This document shows positions 17,173 to 26,263 of a DNA stretch of 64,000 bases, one piece after another. The stretch lies in NCBI GenBank assembly GCA_963728935.1, contig CAVSMC010000001.1, forward strand, positions 3,224,001 through 3,288,000, read 5' to 3'. The position numbers and the translations under genes were made by a program. Positions within the stretch are counted from its first letter, which is position 1, and the number at the start of each line of letters is the position of its first letter. This DNA is from CAVSMC01 sp963728935 (lineage in GTDB: Bacteria; Pseudomonadota; Gammaproteobacteria; Burkholderiales; Casimicrobiaceae). The notes beneath the pieces were generated by a model. The model was not told the origin of the DNA. It made no database searches and was given only the letters and a program-made list of their open reading frames with translations.

Positions 17173-18174
17173 TCATTGGTATAGAAAACAGCTCGCCTTT
17201 CGTCCTTCGCCGACCGGCACGAGCCGCGGCTCCTCCTTGTCGCAGCGTCCGGGGATGAACGACGCGCAGCGCGGATGGAACGGGCACCCGGCCGGCCGGT
17301 TGAACGGGTGCGGAATCGACCCGCTGATCGTCGGAAGCTTCACCCGCGGCGTGGACTCGATGCTCGGTATGGATAGCAGCAGCGCCTTCGTGTACGGGTG
17401 CTTCGCATCGTGGAAGATGTCGTCCACCTTGCCTTGCTCGACGACGCGTCCGAGGTACATGACGACGACATCGTCGGCCATCTCGGCGACCACGCCGAGG
17501 TTGTGCGTGATCAGCATGATCGCCATTGCGCGCTCCTGCTGGATCTTGCGCAGCAGATCGAGGATCTGCGCCTGCGTCGTGACGTCGAGCGCCGTCGTCG
17601 GCTCGTCGGCGATCAGGAGGCGCGGATCGCACGAAAGCGCGACCGCGATCATCGCCCGCTGCCGCAGGCCGCCGCTCAGTTCGAACGAGTACTCGTCGAT
17701 GCGCCGCTCGGGCTTCGGAATGCCGACGCTGCGCAACGCTTCGATGCCGCGGCGGCGCGCTTCCTTCTTGCCGACCGCGTTGTGCAGCAGCACCGCCTCG
17801 ACGATCTGCGCGCCGACGGTGTGAACCGGGCTGAACGACGTCATCGGCTCCTGGAAGATGAGACCGATGTCGCCGCCGCGGACCGCTCGTATCTCGCGGC
17901 TGTTTGCCTTGAGCTTGACGAGGTCGACCTGCGTGCCGTTGGCGCGCGTGAGGAAGATCTCGCCGTCGACGATGCGACCGGGACGATCGACGATGCGCAG
18001 GATCGACTGCGCGGTAACGCTCTTTCCGCAGCCGCTCTCTCCGACGATGCCAAGCGTCTTTCCCGGGAACACGTCGAACGATGCGCCGTCCACGGCCTTC
18101 GTCGTTCCCTCGTCCTGAAAGAAGCTGGTCTTCAGGTTCCTCACCGAAAGAAGCGGCTTGGTGTCGTTTTGCAC
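17173..18174 (-). CDS. Peptide-type ABC transporter ATP-binding protein D (OppD/DppD family)
   Basis: 333-residue ATPase with Walker A GESGCGKSVTAQ, signature LSGGLRQRAMIAVAL, Walker B LLIADEPTTALDVT and the C-terminal GCPFHPRCASFIPGRC cluster segment. I prefer the GTG at 18174 (VQNDTKPLLSVRNL), 10 bases after the permease stop. An ATG 33 bases further upstream would overlap that permease and add unrelated residues. Ends 16 bases before the F subunit. Confidence 0.88.
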   Translation of the reverse strand: MQNDTKPLLSVRNLKTSFFQDEGTTKAVDGASFDVFPGKTLGIVGESGCGKSVTAQSILRIVDRPGRIVDGEIFLTRANGTQVDLVKLKANSREIRAVRGGDIGLIFQEPMTSFSPVHTVGAQIVEAVLLHNAVGKKEARRRGIEALRSVGIPKPERRIDEYSFELSGGLRQRAMIAVALSCDPRLLIADEPTTALDVTTQAQILDLLRKIQQERAMAIMLITHNLGVVAEMADDVVVMYLGRVVEQGKVDDIFHDAKHPYTKALLLSIPSIESTPRVKLPTISGSIPHPFNRPAGCPFHPRCASFIPGRCDKEEPRLVPVGEGRKASCFLYQ

Positions 18175-18184
18175 CGTGCCGTCT

Positions 18185-19387
18185 CTACAGATAAGGATCC
18201 GCCGCATCGCGTATGCCGTCGCCCATGAAGTTGAACGCGAGGACCGCGATGATGACGGCAAAGGAGGGGATCAAAAGCCACGGAGAAATGACCAACGCCT
18301 GGATATTCTGCGCATCCTGAAGCAGTACTCCCCAACTGATCGCAGGGGGGCGCAATCCCAGTCCGAGGAAGCTCAACGACGTCTCGCTGATGATGATCGC
18401 CGGGATCGCGAGCGTGGTCGCCGCGATGATGTGACTGATGAACGAGGGCACCATGTGGCGGAAGATGATCCTCGACTTGCTGCAACCGACGAGCTCGGCC
18501 GCCATGACGAAGTCTTCCTGCTTCAGCGATATGAAGCGTCCCCGCACGACACGAGCGAGCTCGGTCCAGCCGATGAGCGAAATGATGATCGTGATCGCGA
18601 AGTAGACCTGCACGACGTCCCAGTCGTTCGGGAGCGCTGCGGCAAGACCCATCCAGAGGGGAATCGTCGGAATCGACCGCAGGATCTCGATGATCCGTTG
18701 AATGACGGTGTCGATCACGCCGCCGAAATAGCCCGATACGCCGCCCAGGACGACGCCCAGCACAAGACTCAACGCGACGCTGACGAGGCCGATCGTCATC
18801 GACGTGCGCGTCGCGAACATCAGCCGTGACCAGAGGTCGCGTCCCTGCATGTCGGTTCCCATCAGGAACAGCGACTCTCCCGCCTTGGCGCCCTCGACTG
18901 CAAACAGGTGGCGGTCGGTCGGAATGAAGCCGAGCAGGTCGTACCGTTCGCCGTGGCCGAATAACGTGACCCGGATCTTGCTGCTCGTGTCGGGAACATA
19001 GACCCGCTTGAACGTCATCGGGTCGCGGGTCCCTTTCAATGCGTACACGTACGGCTTGAAATTTCCGTCGTCGGTCCAATGGATCGCCTGGGGCGCCATC
19101 AGCGATCGCTGAGCATCCGATTCCTGAGGATCCGCATACGCAAAGAAGTCGGCGAACAACGACACCACGTAAAAGGCGACGAGAACGAGCGTTCCTCCCG
19201 CGGCGAGCTTGTGCTTGCGGAACCGCCACCACATGAGCTGCCATTGGGTGGCGACCGCAATCCGCTGTTCCGCGAGGTCGCCGGTCTCCGGCACCAAGGC
19301 TACCGCCGCGGCGACGGCCGCCACGAATGGAGTCTCGCTGGGAGTCTCGGTAGATGTTCTAGGCGTCGCAGCGGGCTCCGCCATCAC
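18185..19387 (-). CDS. Peptide-type ABC transporter permease C (OppC/DppC family)
   Basis: 400-residue permease. A long cytoplasmic N-terminus of about 55 residues precedes the first transmembrane helix (LAAGGTLVLVAFYVVSLFADFFAYADP). A periplasmic insert of about 100 residues follows (PYVYALKGTRDPMTFK...), then five more helices and the coupling motif EDFVMAAELVGCSKSRIIFRHMVP. The C-terminal FNFMGDGIRDAADPYL is diagnostic of OppC-type subunits. The long periplasmic insert is larger than in typical dipeptide permeases and is shared with oligosaccharide-transporting members. It overlaps oppB-like by 4 bases. Confidence 0.9.
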   Translation of the reverse strand: MMAEPAATPRTSTETPSETPFVAAVAAAVALVPETGDLAEQRIAVATQWQLMWWRFRKHKLAAGGTLVLVAFYVVSLFADFFAYADPQESDAQRSLMAPQAIHWTDDGNFKPYVYALKGTRDPMTFKRVYVPDTSSKIRVTLFGHGERYDLLGFIPTDRHLFAVEGAKAGESLFLMGTDMQGRDLWSRLMFATRTSMTIGLVSVALSLVLGVVLGGVSGYFGGVIDTVIQRIIEILRSIPTIPLWMGLAAALPNDWDVVQVYFAITIIISLIGWTELARVVRGRFISLKQEDFVMAAELVGCSKSRIIFRHMVPSFISHIIAATTLAIPAIIISETSLSFLGLGLRPPAISWGVLLQDAQNIQALVISPWLLIPSFAVIIAVLAFNFMGDGIRDAADPYL

Positions 19388-20373
19388 TGCCGCCCCAACC
19401 GTATTCTAGGGTCGACCCACATGAGCAGCAGGTCGGAAATGAACGTCCCTATGACGGTCATGACTCCGAGCAACAGCACGATGGTTCCGGCGAGGAACAT
19501 ATCCTGGGCGACCAACGCCTTGAGCAGCAGAGGACCGACGGTCGGCAGGCTCAAGACGAGCGAAACGATGATGCTCCCCGAAACCACGTACGGAAGGAGG
19601 TAGCCGATCGTGCTCACGAACGGGTTGAGCGCCACGCGGACGGGATAGCGCATGATGACGCGATACTCCGAAAGGCCGCGGGCCCGGGCAGTCATGACAT
19701 AGGGCTTCCTCAATTCGTCGAGCAGGTTGGAACGCATGATGCGAATCAACTGGGCGGTTCCTGCAACGCCGAGGACGATGGCCGGGATCGGCAGGTGCTT
19801 GGTGAGGTCCCACACCTTGGCCATGCTCCACGAAGCTTCGACGAAGTCGGGCGAGAAAAGGCCGCCCACATTCGCGCCGAAGTAGGCGAAGCCGATGTAC
19901 ATGACGATCAGCGCAAGCAGAAAACCGGGAAAGGCGAGCCCGATGAAACCGACGAACGTGAACACGTAATCCAGGAAAGAATACGGGTAGACCGCAGAAT
20001 AGATGCCAATGGGCAACGCCAGCGCCCAGGTGAAAATGATCGCGGCCACCGATATGACCATGGTGAGGGTAAGGCGGTCGCCGATGACGTCGGAAACCGG
20101 CCGCCCCCATTCCATCGCCATGCCGAAATTGCCCTGCAGCATCAGGCCCATCCACTTCGCGTACTGAACCGTGATGGGCTTGTCGAGGCCGAGCTGCTCG
20201 CGCAGCGCGGTCGCCTCGCCTTCGGACACCGCGCTTCCCGACGCCGACATCGACGCGATGTACGACGTCACGTAATCGCCCGGCGGCAGGTGGATGATCA
20301 TGAACGACAGCACCGAAATGGCCCATACCGTCAGCACGGCCAGCAACAGGCGGCGAACGATGTAAGCGATCAT
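19384..20373 (-). CDS. Peptide-type ABC transporter permease B (OppB/DppB family)
   Basis: 329-residue permease with the N-terminal MIAYIVRRLLLAVLTVWAIS helix, the ATPase-contact loop PYVMTARARGLSEYRVIMRYPVRVALNP and the terminal SDLLLMWVDPRIRLG, all typical of OppB. The stop overlaps the start of the C subunit (ATGA). About 110 bases, containing a two-hairpin repeat, separate it from the upstream binding-protein gene. Confidence 0.92.
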   Translation of the reverse strand: MIAYIVRRLLLAVLTVWAISVLSFMIIHLPPGDYVTSYIASMSASGSAVSEGEATALREQLGLDKPITVQYAKWMGLMLQGNFGMAMEWGRPVSDVIGDRLTLTMVISVAAIIFTWALALPIGIYSAVYPYSFLDYVFTFVGFIGLAFPGFLLALIVMYIGFAYFGANVGGLFSPDFVEASWSMAKVWDLTKHLPIPAIVLGVAGTAQLIRIMRSNLLDELRKPYVMTARARGLSEYRVIMRYPVRVALNPFVSTIGYLLPYVVSGSIIVSLVLSLPTVGPLLLKALVAQDMFLAGTIVLLLGVMTVIGTFISDLLLMWVDPRIRLGRQ

Positions 20374-20386
20374 GGCTATCTCGAGA

Positions 20387-20462
20387 CGTCATTCCCGCGC
20401 ACGCGGGAATCCAGTGGCGTTCGGAGGAACGACGCTGGGTCCCCGCGTTCGCGGGGACGACC
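20387..20462. repeat. Two-hairpin dispersed intergenic repeat
   Basis: ATTCCCGCG/CGCGGGAAT (20391-20410, 2-base loop) and GTCCCCGCG/CGCGGGGAC (20439-20458, 2-base loop) are two perfect 9-bp hairpins about 30 bases apart. Consensus ends CGTCATTCCCGCG and GCGGGGACGACC match the widespread repeat seen between proteobacterial genes. It lies between the binding protein and the first permease of one operon, where it may attenuate or protect the message. Only one copy is in the window. Confidence 0.85.
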
Positions 20463-20482
20463 AGTTCCTGGTGGCTTCCGTC

Positions 20483-22543
20483 CTATTTGAAGTAGAACGT
20501 GATCGGCATCGACGTGTGCGGCGTACGTGCGTGCTGGGCGTTCAGCTGCCGTTCCGGCACGTTGCCCATGTTGTTCTTGACGATGCGAACGCCCATGAAC
20601 GCCGGCGATTGACCGACCGTTCCGATGCTCCACGTCTGTTCGGTGATGATCTTCCAGATCTCCTTCGCATTCTTGACGCGATCTTCCTCCTTCGCACCGA
20701 ACGAGGCACGGAAGAGGTCGAACGCCCGCAACATTTCCGGGTCTTCGGGCTTCTTCCCCGATGCGCCCTTCGACGCGTACCACTTGGCATATGCCATTCC
20801 CATGTGGCTCTCGGCGGCGTCGACCGGCAGCGCGTGACGCGGGAACAGGAACAGCATCTCGGAGCCGTCGTTCGCCCACGTGATGATCTGGTTCTCGTTG
20901 CCGTTGTCGCGCGTGAACGCGAGGTTGCGCTCGAGCTCCTTCACGTCGACGTCGACGCCGATCTTCTTCCATTGCTGCTTGATCATCTCGCCGACTTGCG
21001 TGTACGGCACGAACTGGCCGCCGACGGTCACCATTTCGAGCCGCAGGCGACCCTTGCCATCGGTGCGCAGCCGATAGCCTTCGGAGTCCTTCTTCGTCAG
21101 GCCGACCTTGTCGAGAAGCTCGTTCGACTGCTTGACGTCGAGCACCGCCCATTTCTTGTTCCATTCGGGGCCGGGCGAGTAGTACGTGTCCGGCGCAGGG
21201 GCAACGGAGCCCGCGGTGCCGACGCCGAGCCAGAACGCCTCGTTCAGCTGGTCGCGGTCGATGCCGAGCGCGAGCGCGTGACGGAAGTCCTTGTTGCGCA
21301 GCAGCTTCGCGATTTCGGCGTCGCCCTCGTACGAGTTGCCGATGTGCAGCGCGACGTCCGACCCGTTGAGGCCCGGGTCGAGGTGCACCGTGTAGTTGCC
21401 CTTCTTGGCGTTTTCCAGGAATACCGGCAGCTTCGACAGGTGCATGTGCCGTTCCTGGATGTCGTATTCGCCGGCGATCGCGCGCAGGTTCGCGACTTCG
21501 GTGTTCTCGGCGAGCGACATCGTGATGCGGTCGATGTACGGAAGCTGGTTCCCTGCGGTGTCGACGGCCCAGAAGTACGGATTGCGTTCCATCGACCACG
21601 TCGGCGTGTTGATCGGCGACACCGTCTTCCAGGGTGTCATCACCGGCAGCTCGTTGTTGAGCGCCCAGCTGTACTTCATCTTGAGCAGCGACACCCAGTT
21701 GTCGAAGCCGAGCTCCTTCGCCTTCTTGTTGACGGCCTCCTCGGACGAATACTTGGGCAGGTACTGCTTCAGATAATGCGCGGGCGCATAGGCGCCGCCG
21801 AAGTTCTGGAACCCGCCGCGCGTCGCGAAGCCCGCGCCGATCGCCGTGCTGCCGGCGAGCTGATAGACGAAGAACGCATACGGCTCGGGAAACTCGAAGG
21901 CGACCGTGTAGTCGTCGATCTTGCGCATCTTCCCGTCCTTGCCGTCGATCTGGAACTCGAAGAACGGCGTCGGGACGATGTTCTTGTTGAGGTAGATGTC
22001 CTCGTACCAGAACATGAAGTCGTTCGCGGTAAAGGGCTTGCCGTCGGACCACTTGGCGCCTTTACGAAGATAGATGGTCGTCGTCTTGCCGTCGTCGCTC
22101 ACCTTCCAGTCGCGGGCGAGGCTCGGGACGATCTTCGTGCCCGTGTAGTCGAACGTGAGGATCTTGTCGAGCGAATTGATCCGGTTGCCGTTCTCGTGGT
22201 CCGCCGGTCCCGTGAACGCCCGGCGCCAGTTGCCGCCGTACTTGCCGATCTCGTGCAGCGGCTTCACGACGAAGAGCTGCGACGGTTCGGGCAGACGCTT
22301 GTCGACTGCGGGCAGCTTGCCGGCCTTCACCTGCTGGGCGAGGATCGGCGCTTCCTTGAACGCTTTCGGATAGGCCTTCGCGTCGAGGACGATCTGCGGT
22401 CCTTCGAGCTTTCCGATCAACGAAGAGCCGATCTTCGCGTCGGCAGGCGCCGGTGTTTGCGCCGCTGCCCCTCCCGATCCCACCGCGAGAGTGCCGGCCA
22501 ATACGAAACCCGCCAGCACAACGAACGGGCGCATCGATTTCAT
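20483..22543 (-). CDS. Family 5 extracellular substrate-binding protein (OppA type), probable oligouronide-binding
   Basis: 686-residue periplasmic binding protein. The ATG at 22543 has AAAAGGAGG before it and a signal peptide (VVLAGFVLAGTLAVGSGGAAAQ). The family 5 core is seen in LTFDYTGTKIVPSLARDWKVSDDGKTTTIYLRKGAKWSDGKPFTANDFMFWYED, broken here by a few substitutions, and in NNPxFWAVDTAGNQLPYID-like stretches. It is about 150 residues longer than dipeptide binders, as in the oligosaccharide-binding branch of this family (the AgpA and cellobiose-binding relatives). First gene of the B-C-D-F/kdgF-kduI-kduD operon, so the ligand is inferred to be an unsaturated uronate oligomer. Confidence 0.9.
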   Translation of the reverse strand: MKSMRPFVVLAGFVLAGTLAVGSGGAAAQTPAPADAKIGSSLIGKLEGPQIVLDAKAYPKAFKEAPILAQQVKAGKLPAVDKRLPEPSQLFVVKPLHEIGKYGGNWRRAFTGPADHENGNRINSLDKILTFDYTGTKIVPSLARDWKVSDDGKTTTIYLRKGAKWSDGKPFTANDFMFWYEDIYLNKNIVPTPFFEFQIDGKDGKMRKIDDYTVAFEFPEPYAFFVYQLAGSTAIGAGFATRGGFQNFGGAYAPAHYLKQYLPKYSSEEAVNKKAKELGFDNWVSLLKMKYSWALNNELPVMTPWKTVSPINTPTWSMERNPYFWAVDTAGNQLPYIDRITMSLAENTEVANLRAIAGEYDIQERHMHLSKLPVFLENAKKGNYTVHLDPGLNGSDVALHIGNSYEGDAEIAKLLRNKDFRHALALGIDRDQLNEAFWLGVGTAGSVAPAPDTYYSPGPEWNKKWAVLDVKQSNELLDKVGLTKKDSEGYRLRTDGKGRLRLEMVTVGGQFVPYTQVGEMIKQQWKKIGVDVDVKELERNLAFTRDNGNENQIITWANDGSEMLFLFPRHALPVDAAESHMGMAYAKWYASKGASGKKPEDPEMLRAFDLFRASFGAKEEDRVKNAKEIWKIITEQTWSIGTVGQSPAFMGVRIVKNNMGNVPERQLNAQHARTPHTSMPITFYFK

Positions 22544-22747
22544 ACGATCCTCCTTTTTCTTGCGTTCCGCTTCGGTAGCCAAGACGCCGATCGCGCAAGA
22601 CTCGATCCGGCTGCCGGATATCGCAGGCCAGGACCAGCGCCGCGACGACAAGGAGCACGGACTGACCTCCCCGTCCGGCCATTGTTGCGTTACCGGCATC
22701 GCTTTGGCTTGCCGCAGATCAAGGCGGCAGTATGTAAGAGCTGCTGC

Positions 22748-22773
22748 GACAGCGTGTCGCGCGACCAGCTGTC
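22748..22773 (-). terminator. Possible hairpin after the orphan binding-protein gene
   Basis: Read on the minus strand, GACAGC ... GCTGTC encloses an inner GTCGC/GCGAC stem, 10 bases after the stop at 22784. There is no T run. It would separate this gene from the oppA-like operon. Confidence 0.3.
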
Positions 22774-22783
22774 CCCCGGAGGC

Positions 22784-23974
22784 TCACTTCGTCTTTCGCG
22801 CGCCGATATCGCTGTCCCAGCGCCGGTACGCCTCGACGATCGCATTCGCGTCGAGCGTGGGCACGTGAGGGAACTGCGCGAACCAGGCGTCGTACTCCGG
22901 ACGTCCGAACTCCCTGATAGCGTCCTGGCTCTCCTTCGGCGCCATCGACAACGGCACGTTCTTGACCGACGGCCCGGGGTAGAAGTAGCCCTTGTCGTAC
23001 GTGAGCGCCTGCGCCTCCGGCGTGAGCAGGTAGGCGATGAGATCCAGAACCACGGCGAGCTTCTCCGGCGCAATGCCCTTCGGAATCGCCATGTAATGCG
23101 CGTCGTTCACCCAGGTCATGCCCTTGAACGGCGCCACCTTGTATTCCTTCGGCACGATGCCGATGATCCGCGGGTTGAGGTCCCAGCCGGTCATCGTGAC
23201 GGTCATGTCGCGCGAGCCTTCGCCGAGCTCCTTCATCACCGCGCCCGTGCCGGTCGTGTAGTACTCGATGCACGAGTCGAGCTCCTTGAGGTAAGCCCAC
23301 GTCTTGTCCCAACCTTTCGCCGGATCGCGCGGATTCGTGTCGCCGAGCAGGTACGGCAGTCCCATGATGAACGTGAACCCCGGACCCGAATTGGCCGGCC
23401 GCGCATACGCGAAACGGTTCGGGTTCGCTTTGCACCACGCGAGCAGCTCCTGCGGAGTGGTTGGCGGCTGCTTCACCTTCGCCGGGTTGTATTCGAGCAA
23501 CGGACCGGCCGGCATGAAGGTGACGACGAGCGCCTGGTTCTGTGCGAGATCGTTCATCCGACGCGCCGGCGGCAGGTAATTGTCGAGCACGTTGGGAAAC
23601 TTCGCTGCGAAATCTGGCAAGACTTTGACCCAAAGCCCTTGGTCGATGCCCGCGGACAGCGCGCCGACGCCCGTCAGCACGAGATCGATATCCGTGCGTC
23701 CGGCGGCTTGCTGCGCCTTCAGCTTGGCGGCGAGCTCGGGCGCCGGTGCCTTGCTGAACGTCACTTTCGAGACGAGATCGGGGTGTTTCGCCTGATACGC
23801 TTCGATCGCGCTTTGCGTCAGTGCGAGATCGCCCGCGACGTCGATGACGTTGATCACGACAGGACTCTTGGGCATCGCGGGCACTTGCGCCCAGGAAGAC
23901 GACAGCAGCGACAGCGCGACGCCGCCGCCGAGTAACGCGCGCCGCAACCACGTACGCCTTTGCGGACCGATCAT
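22784..23974 (-). CDS. Extracellular solute-binding protein (family 1), orphan
   Basis: 396 residues, preceded by GGAGGAG. The N-terminus RRTWLRRALLGGGVALSLLSSSWAQ is a signal peptide with an arginine-rich front. The fold is suggested by VINVIDVAGDLALTQSAIEAYQAKHP and by the spermidine/putrescine-like AIPKGIAPEKLAVVLDLIAYLLTPEAQ near the end. No permease or ATPase gene of the matching class adjoins it. It reads in the same direction as, and just upstream of, the uronate operon, so it may supply a separate transporter or sense the same niche. Ligand unknown. Confidence 0.85.
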   Translation of the reverse strand: MIGPQRRTWLRRALLGGGVALSLLSSSWAQVPAMPKSPVVINVIDVAGDLALTQSAIEAYQAKHPDLVSKVTFSKAPAPELAAKLKAQQAAGRTDIDLVLTGVGALSAGIDQGLWVKVLPDFAAKFPNVLDNYLPPARRMNDLAQNQALVVTFMPAGPLLEYNPAKVKQPPTTPQELLAWCKANPNRFAYARPANSGPGFTFIMGLPYLLGDTNPRDPAKGWDKTWAYLKELDSCIEYYTTGTGAVMKELGEGSRDMTVTMTGWDLNPRIIGIVPKEYKVAPFKGMTWVNDAHYMAIPKGIAPEKLAVVLDLIAYLLTPEAQALTYDKGYFYPGPSVKNVPLSMAPKESQDAIREFGRPEYDAWFAQFPHVPTLDANAIVEAYRRWDSDIGARKTK

Positions 23975-24211
23975 TTGGGGCTCCTCCGTTGTGTTGTCCG
24001 ACGCCGGAGGACGCGCAGCTCCTCCGCAGCACGCATCTTGCGGACCGGGCGGCGTTTTCGCAATCGGTTGCGCTCGTCAGATCCTACGCGAGCGGTTGAG
24101 GCATGATCCTCGTTGCGTGCCCTAGGCTAGGGGTACGAGCGTGGCGCGCTTCGTACGCACCCCGCGGCGCATGCGGTTCCTCGATGTTGCAACCCTTGTC
24201 AGGAGGTGGTC

Positions 24212-25615
24212 GTGAGTCTTGGGAGAGGCTTGATGGTGGTGGGAGTCGCGTCGGCCATTGCCGGCTGCGCGACGCCGTTCCAGTCGCACGTTCTCGACCC
24301 AGCGCCGACGACGCGTGGTTTCGTGTATCGCTTGACGAGCAGCAGCACGGAAGTGAAGTTCGGCGTGCGTCTCACCGATTGCGCGCCTCCGCTCAAAGTG
24401 GAGGTGCTTCCGCCGGTCGTCAGTCCGACGCCGGTAGCGGACCCGAGGTACGCGTTCCGCATCGACCCGACGGAATCGTCGAATGTCTTCAAGACGCTCG
24501 ATGAAGCGAAGATCGTCTTGACAACGGACGGACGGTTGAGCTCGGCGTCGGCCAAGACGACGGACGAGATCATTCCGCTGCTCGGTAAGGCGCTGGAGGC
24601 CGCGGTCTCGGCGGGAACCCTCGCCGCCGCAGGCGCGAAGAACGCGCTTGCCCTGGCCAACAAGCCCGCACCGCCACCGGGCGGCACGGCGCCTCCCGAC
24701 GAATGCAACGAAACCGCAAGCAAAGCATTGACGCTTCGCAACGACCTGCGTAAAGCCAGGCTGGCGATGCTCGACAAGCAGCAGGGCTATATCGCTTCGG
24801 GCGCCTTCGACAATACGTCGGGCGACATCCTGAAGGCGTTCACGAGCGCGCAAGCCGATATCGACAAGCGCATTGCGGAAGCCGATGCCGCGATAACCAA
24901 GTCCGTGACCGTCATTCTGCAGCCGGATGCCGACTCCCGGACCCCGTTCAAGCGCGCGGCGTACGTTGATCCGGCCGCCGAATGGAAGGAGGGCGGCTCG
25001 ACGAAAGTCGCGACGTTCGACGATTCGAAGTGCGACTGCGGTTCGCTGTCGAGCGGTGTCTTGCTGTTCTGCGCATCGTTGTCGCCGCCGAAAGATCCGC
25101 CCAGGCCGAAGCCGCCGAGCCCGGCGGATCTGACGAAATCCGAAGGCATCTTCTATCGCATTCCCATCGTGGGCACCGTGGCGATGAAGGCGAAGACGTG
25201 TCCCTCGAATGGGATCGACAAGCTCGACGTGGCGCCATTCGGATCGCGCAAGTTGCGCGCAAGGCTGCCGCGCGAGGGTTCGCCGGATAACCTCGGCAGC
25301 GTCGACGTGCCGGTGCCGCAATGGGGTCAGGTGTCGATCCTCAGCGGCAACTTCGGGCCGTTCGCGTCGGCCGCCGTTCAGTTCGAGTTCGACGAGTGGT
25401 CGGTGCCGAAGACGGTGACGTGGTCGGCGCAAAACGGCGGGCTCGCGGGATTGTTCGGCTTGGCGAGCCAGGTGCAGGCGCAACGCGCCGCGGCCAATGC
25501 GCCGGTCGATCCAGCCGATGCGTTGCGTGCGAACCTCGTGCAGAAGTTGCTTGAAAACTGCCTCAACGCACCCGCGACCGCGCTGCCGGATTATTGCGCG
25601 GGTCTTGTGCCGTAG
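24212..25615 (+). CDS. Predicted outer-membrane lipoprotein of unknown function
   Basis: 467 residues from the GTG at 24212, which has AGGAGG five bases upstream. Slightly earlier or later starts are possible. A lipobox is clear: VVGVASAIAGC, with the lipidated Cys at residue 19. The mature protein has a beta-rich first part (GFVYRLTSSSTEVKFGVRLTDC), a central helical stretch (LRKARLAMLDKQQGYIASGAFDN..., ADIDKRIAEADAAITK) and a Cys-containing, proline-rich middle (SKCDCGSL, PPKDPPRPKPPSPAD). No known domain is recognised. It is monocistronic and convergent with the next gene. Confidence 0.75.
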   Translation: MSLGRGLMVVGVASAIAGCATPFQSHVLDPAPTTRGFVYRLTSSSTEVKFGVRLTDCAPPLKVEVLPPVVSPTPVADPRYAFRIDPTESSNVFKTLDEAKIVLTTDGRLSSASAKTTDEIIPLLGKALEAAVSAGTLAAAGAKNALALANKPAPPPGGTAPPDECNETASKALTLRNDLRKARLAMLDKQQGYIASGAFDNTSGDILKAFTSAQADIDKRIAEADAAITKSVTVILQPDADSRTPFKRAAYVDPAAEWKEGGSTKVATFDDSKCDCGSLSSGVLLFCASLSPPKDPPRPKPPSPADLTKSEGIFYRIPIVGTVAMKAKTCPSNGIDKLDVAPFGSRKLRARLPREGSPDNLGSVDVPVPQWGQVSILSGNFGPFASAAVQFEFDEWSVPKTVTWSAQNGGLAGLFGLASQVQAQRAAANAPVDPADALRANLVQKLLENCLNAPATALPDYCAGLVP

Positions 25616-25646
25616 ATCGATGATTCGATGGCAACCGGAGGTCGGG

Positions 25647-25680
25647 GCCGTAGCAACACGCGGCGAGCGATTGCTACGGC
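25647..25680. terminator. Bidirectional terminator between convergent genes
   Basis: GCCGTAGCAA and TTGCTACGGC form a perfect 10-bp stem with a 14-base loop, midway between two converging stop codons (25615 and 25700). Confidence 0.6.
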
Positions 25681-25699
25681 TTCAACCCCGCGGCGTCGA

Positions 25700-26173
25700 T
25701 CACTTGCTCAACGTCGCGTCCTCGACCAGCACCTTGTACGAATAGCCCGCGCCCAATTCGACGTCGGTGTGCACGACGCCCTTGATCAGTACGACGTCGC
25801 CGACCTTCGTCTCGTCCTTGGTCGTGACGAGCACGTCGTGCGTGTTGTCGGCGGCCGAGCCCGATCCGTCGCGCACGTGAACCCAATTCTTGCCCATCAC
25901 GGCCGGCGTGAACTTCACGACCTTGCCGCGAACGACCACCGGCTTGTTCCTCAGCTCGGACCGTCCCGTGATGATCTCGGCGACGGTCCTCGCGTTCGCG
26001 CCGGTTGCCTTCGCGACTTTGACGTCGCCGACGTCCACGGGCTTCGCCATGCCCTCGTGCATCGCTCCCATGCTGCCGCCCGGATGCGGCGTCGTCGAGG
26101 ATTCGGCCGCGGTCGCCGCCGTCGAGCTGGCGCTCAACAGGACGGCGGCAAGAACAGTGAAGTAACGTCTCAT
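25700..26173 (-). CDS. Periplasmic OB-fold-like protein
   Basis: 157 residues with a signal peptide (MRRYFTVLAAVLLSASSTAATAA). A Met/His/Gly-rich linker (PHPGGSMGAMHEGM, a possible metal site) precedes a small beta-barrel domain of about 100 residues: RNKPVVVRGKVVKFTPAVMGKNWVHVRDGSG, then LVTTKDETKVGDVVLIKGVVHTD and GYSYKVLVEDATL. This pattern is typical of exported OB-fold proteins annotated as nucleotide-binding or BOF-like. The start is set at the ATG at 26173, which begins the signal peptide. Ligand and role unknown. It lies 90 bases downstream of the aminopeptidase gene, on the same strand. Confidence 0.8.
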   Translation of the reverse strand: MRRYFTVLAAVLLSASSTAATAAESSTTPHPGGSMGAMHEGMAKPVDVGDVKVAKATGANARTVAEIITGRSELRNKPVVVRGKVVKFTPAVMGKNWVHVRDGSGSAADNTHDVLVTTKDETKVGDVVLIKGVVHTDVELGAGYSYKVLVEDATLSK

Positions 26174-26263
26174 CGTTTGCCTCTGTCGGATAGCTGGATC
26201 GGCGCAGGTCGCCACTGTGACACAACGCGGGGGAGGAAACTTGACCTGGATCGAAGCGACGAC

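Noticed and set aside
20372..23935. A very long open frame (about 1,187 codons) on the plus strand opposite the oppA-like and orphan binding-protein genes
   Set aside because: It is antisense to two well-recognised genes with signal peptides and good ribosome sites. Long antisense frames are expected in GC-rich DNA and the translation is arginine-rich with no domain.
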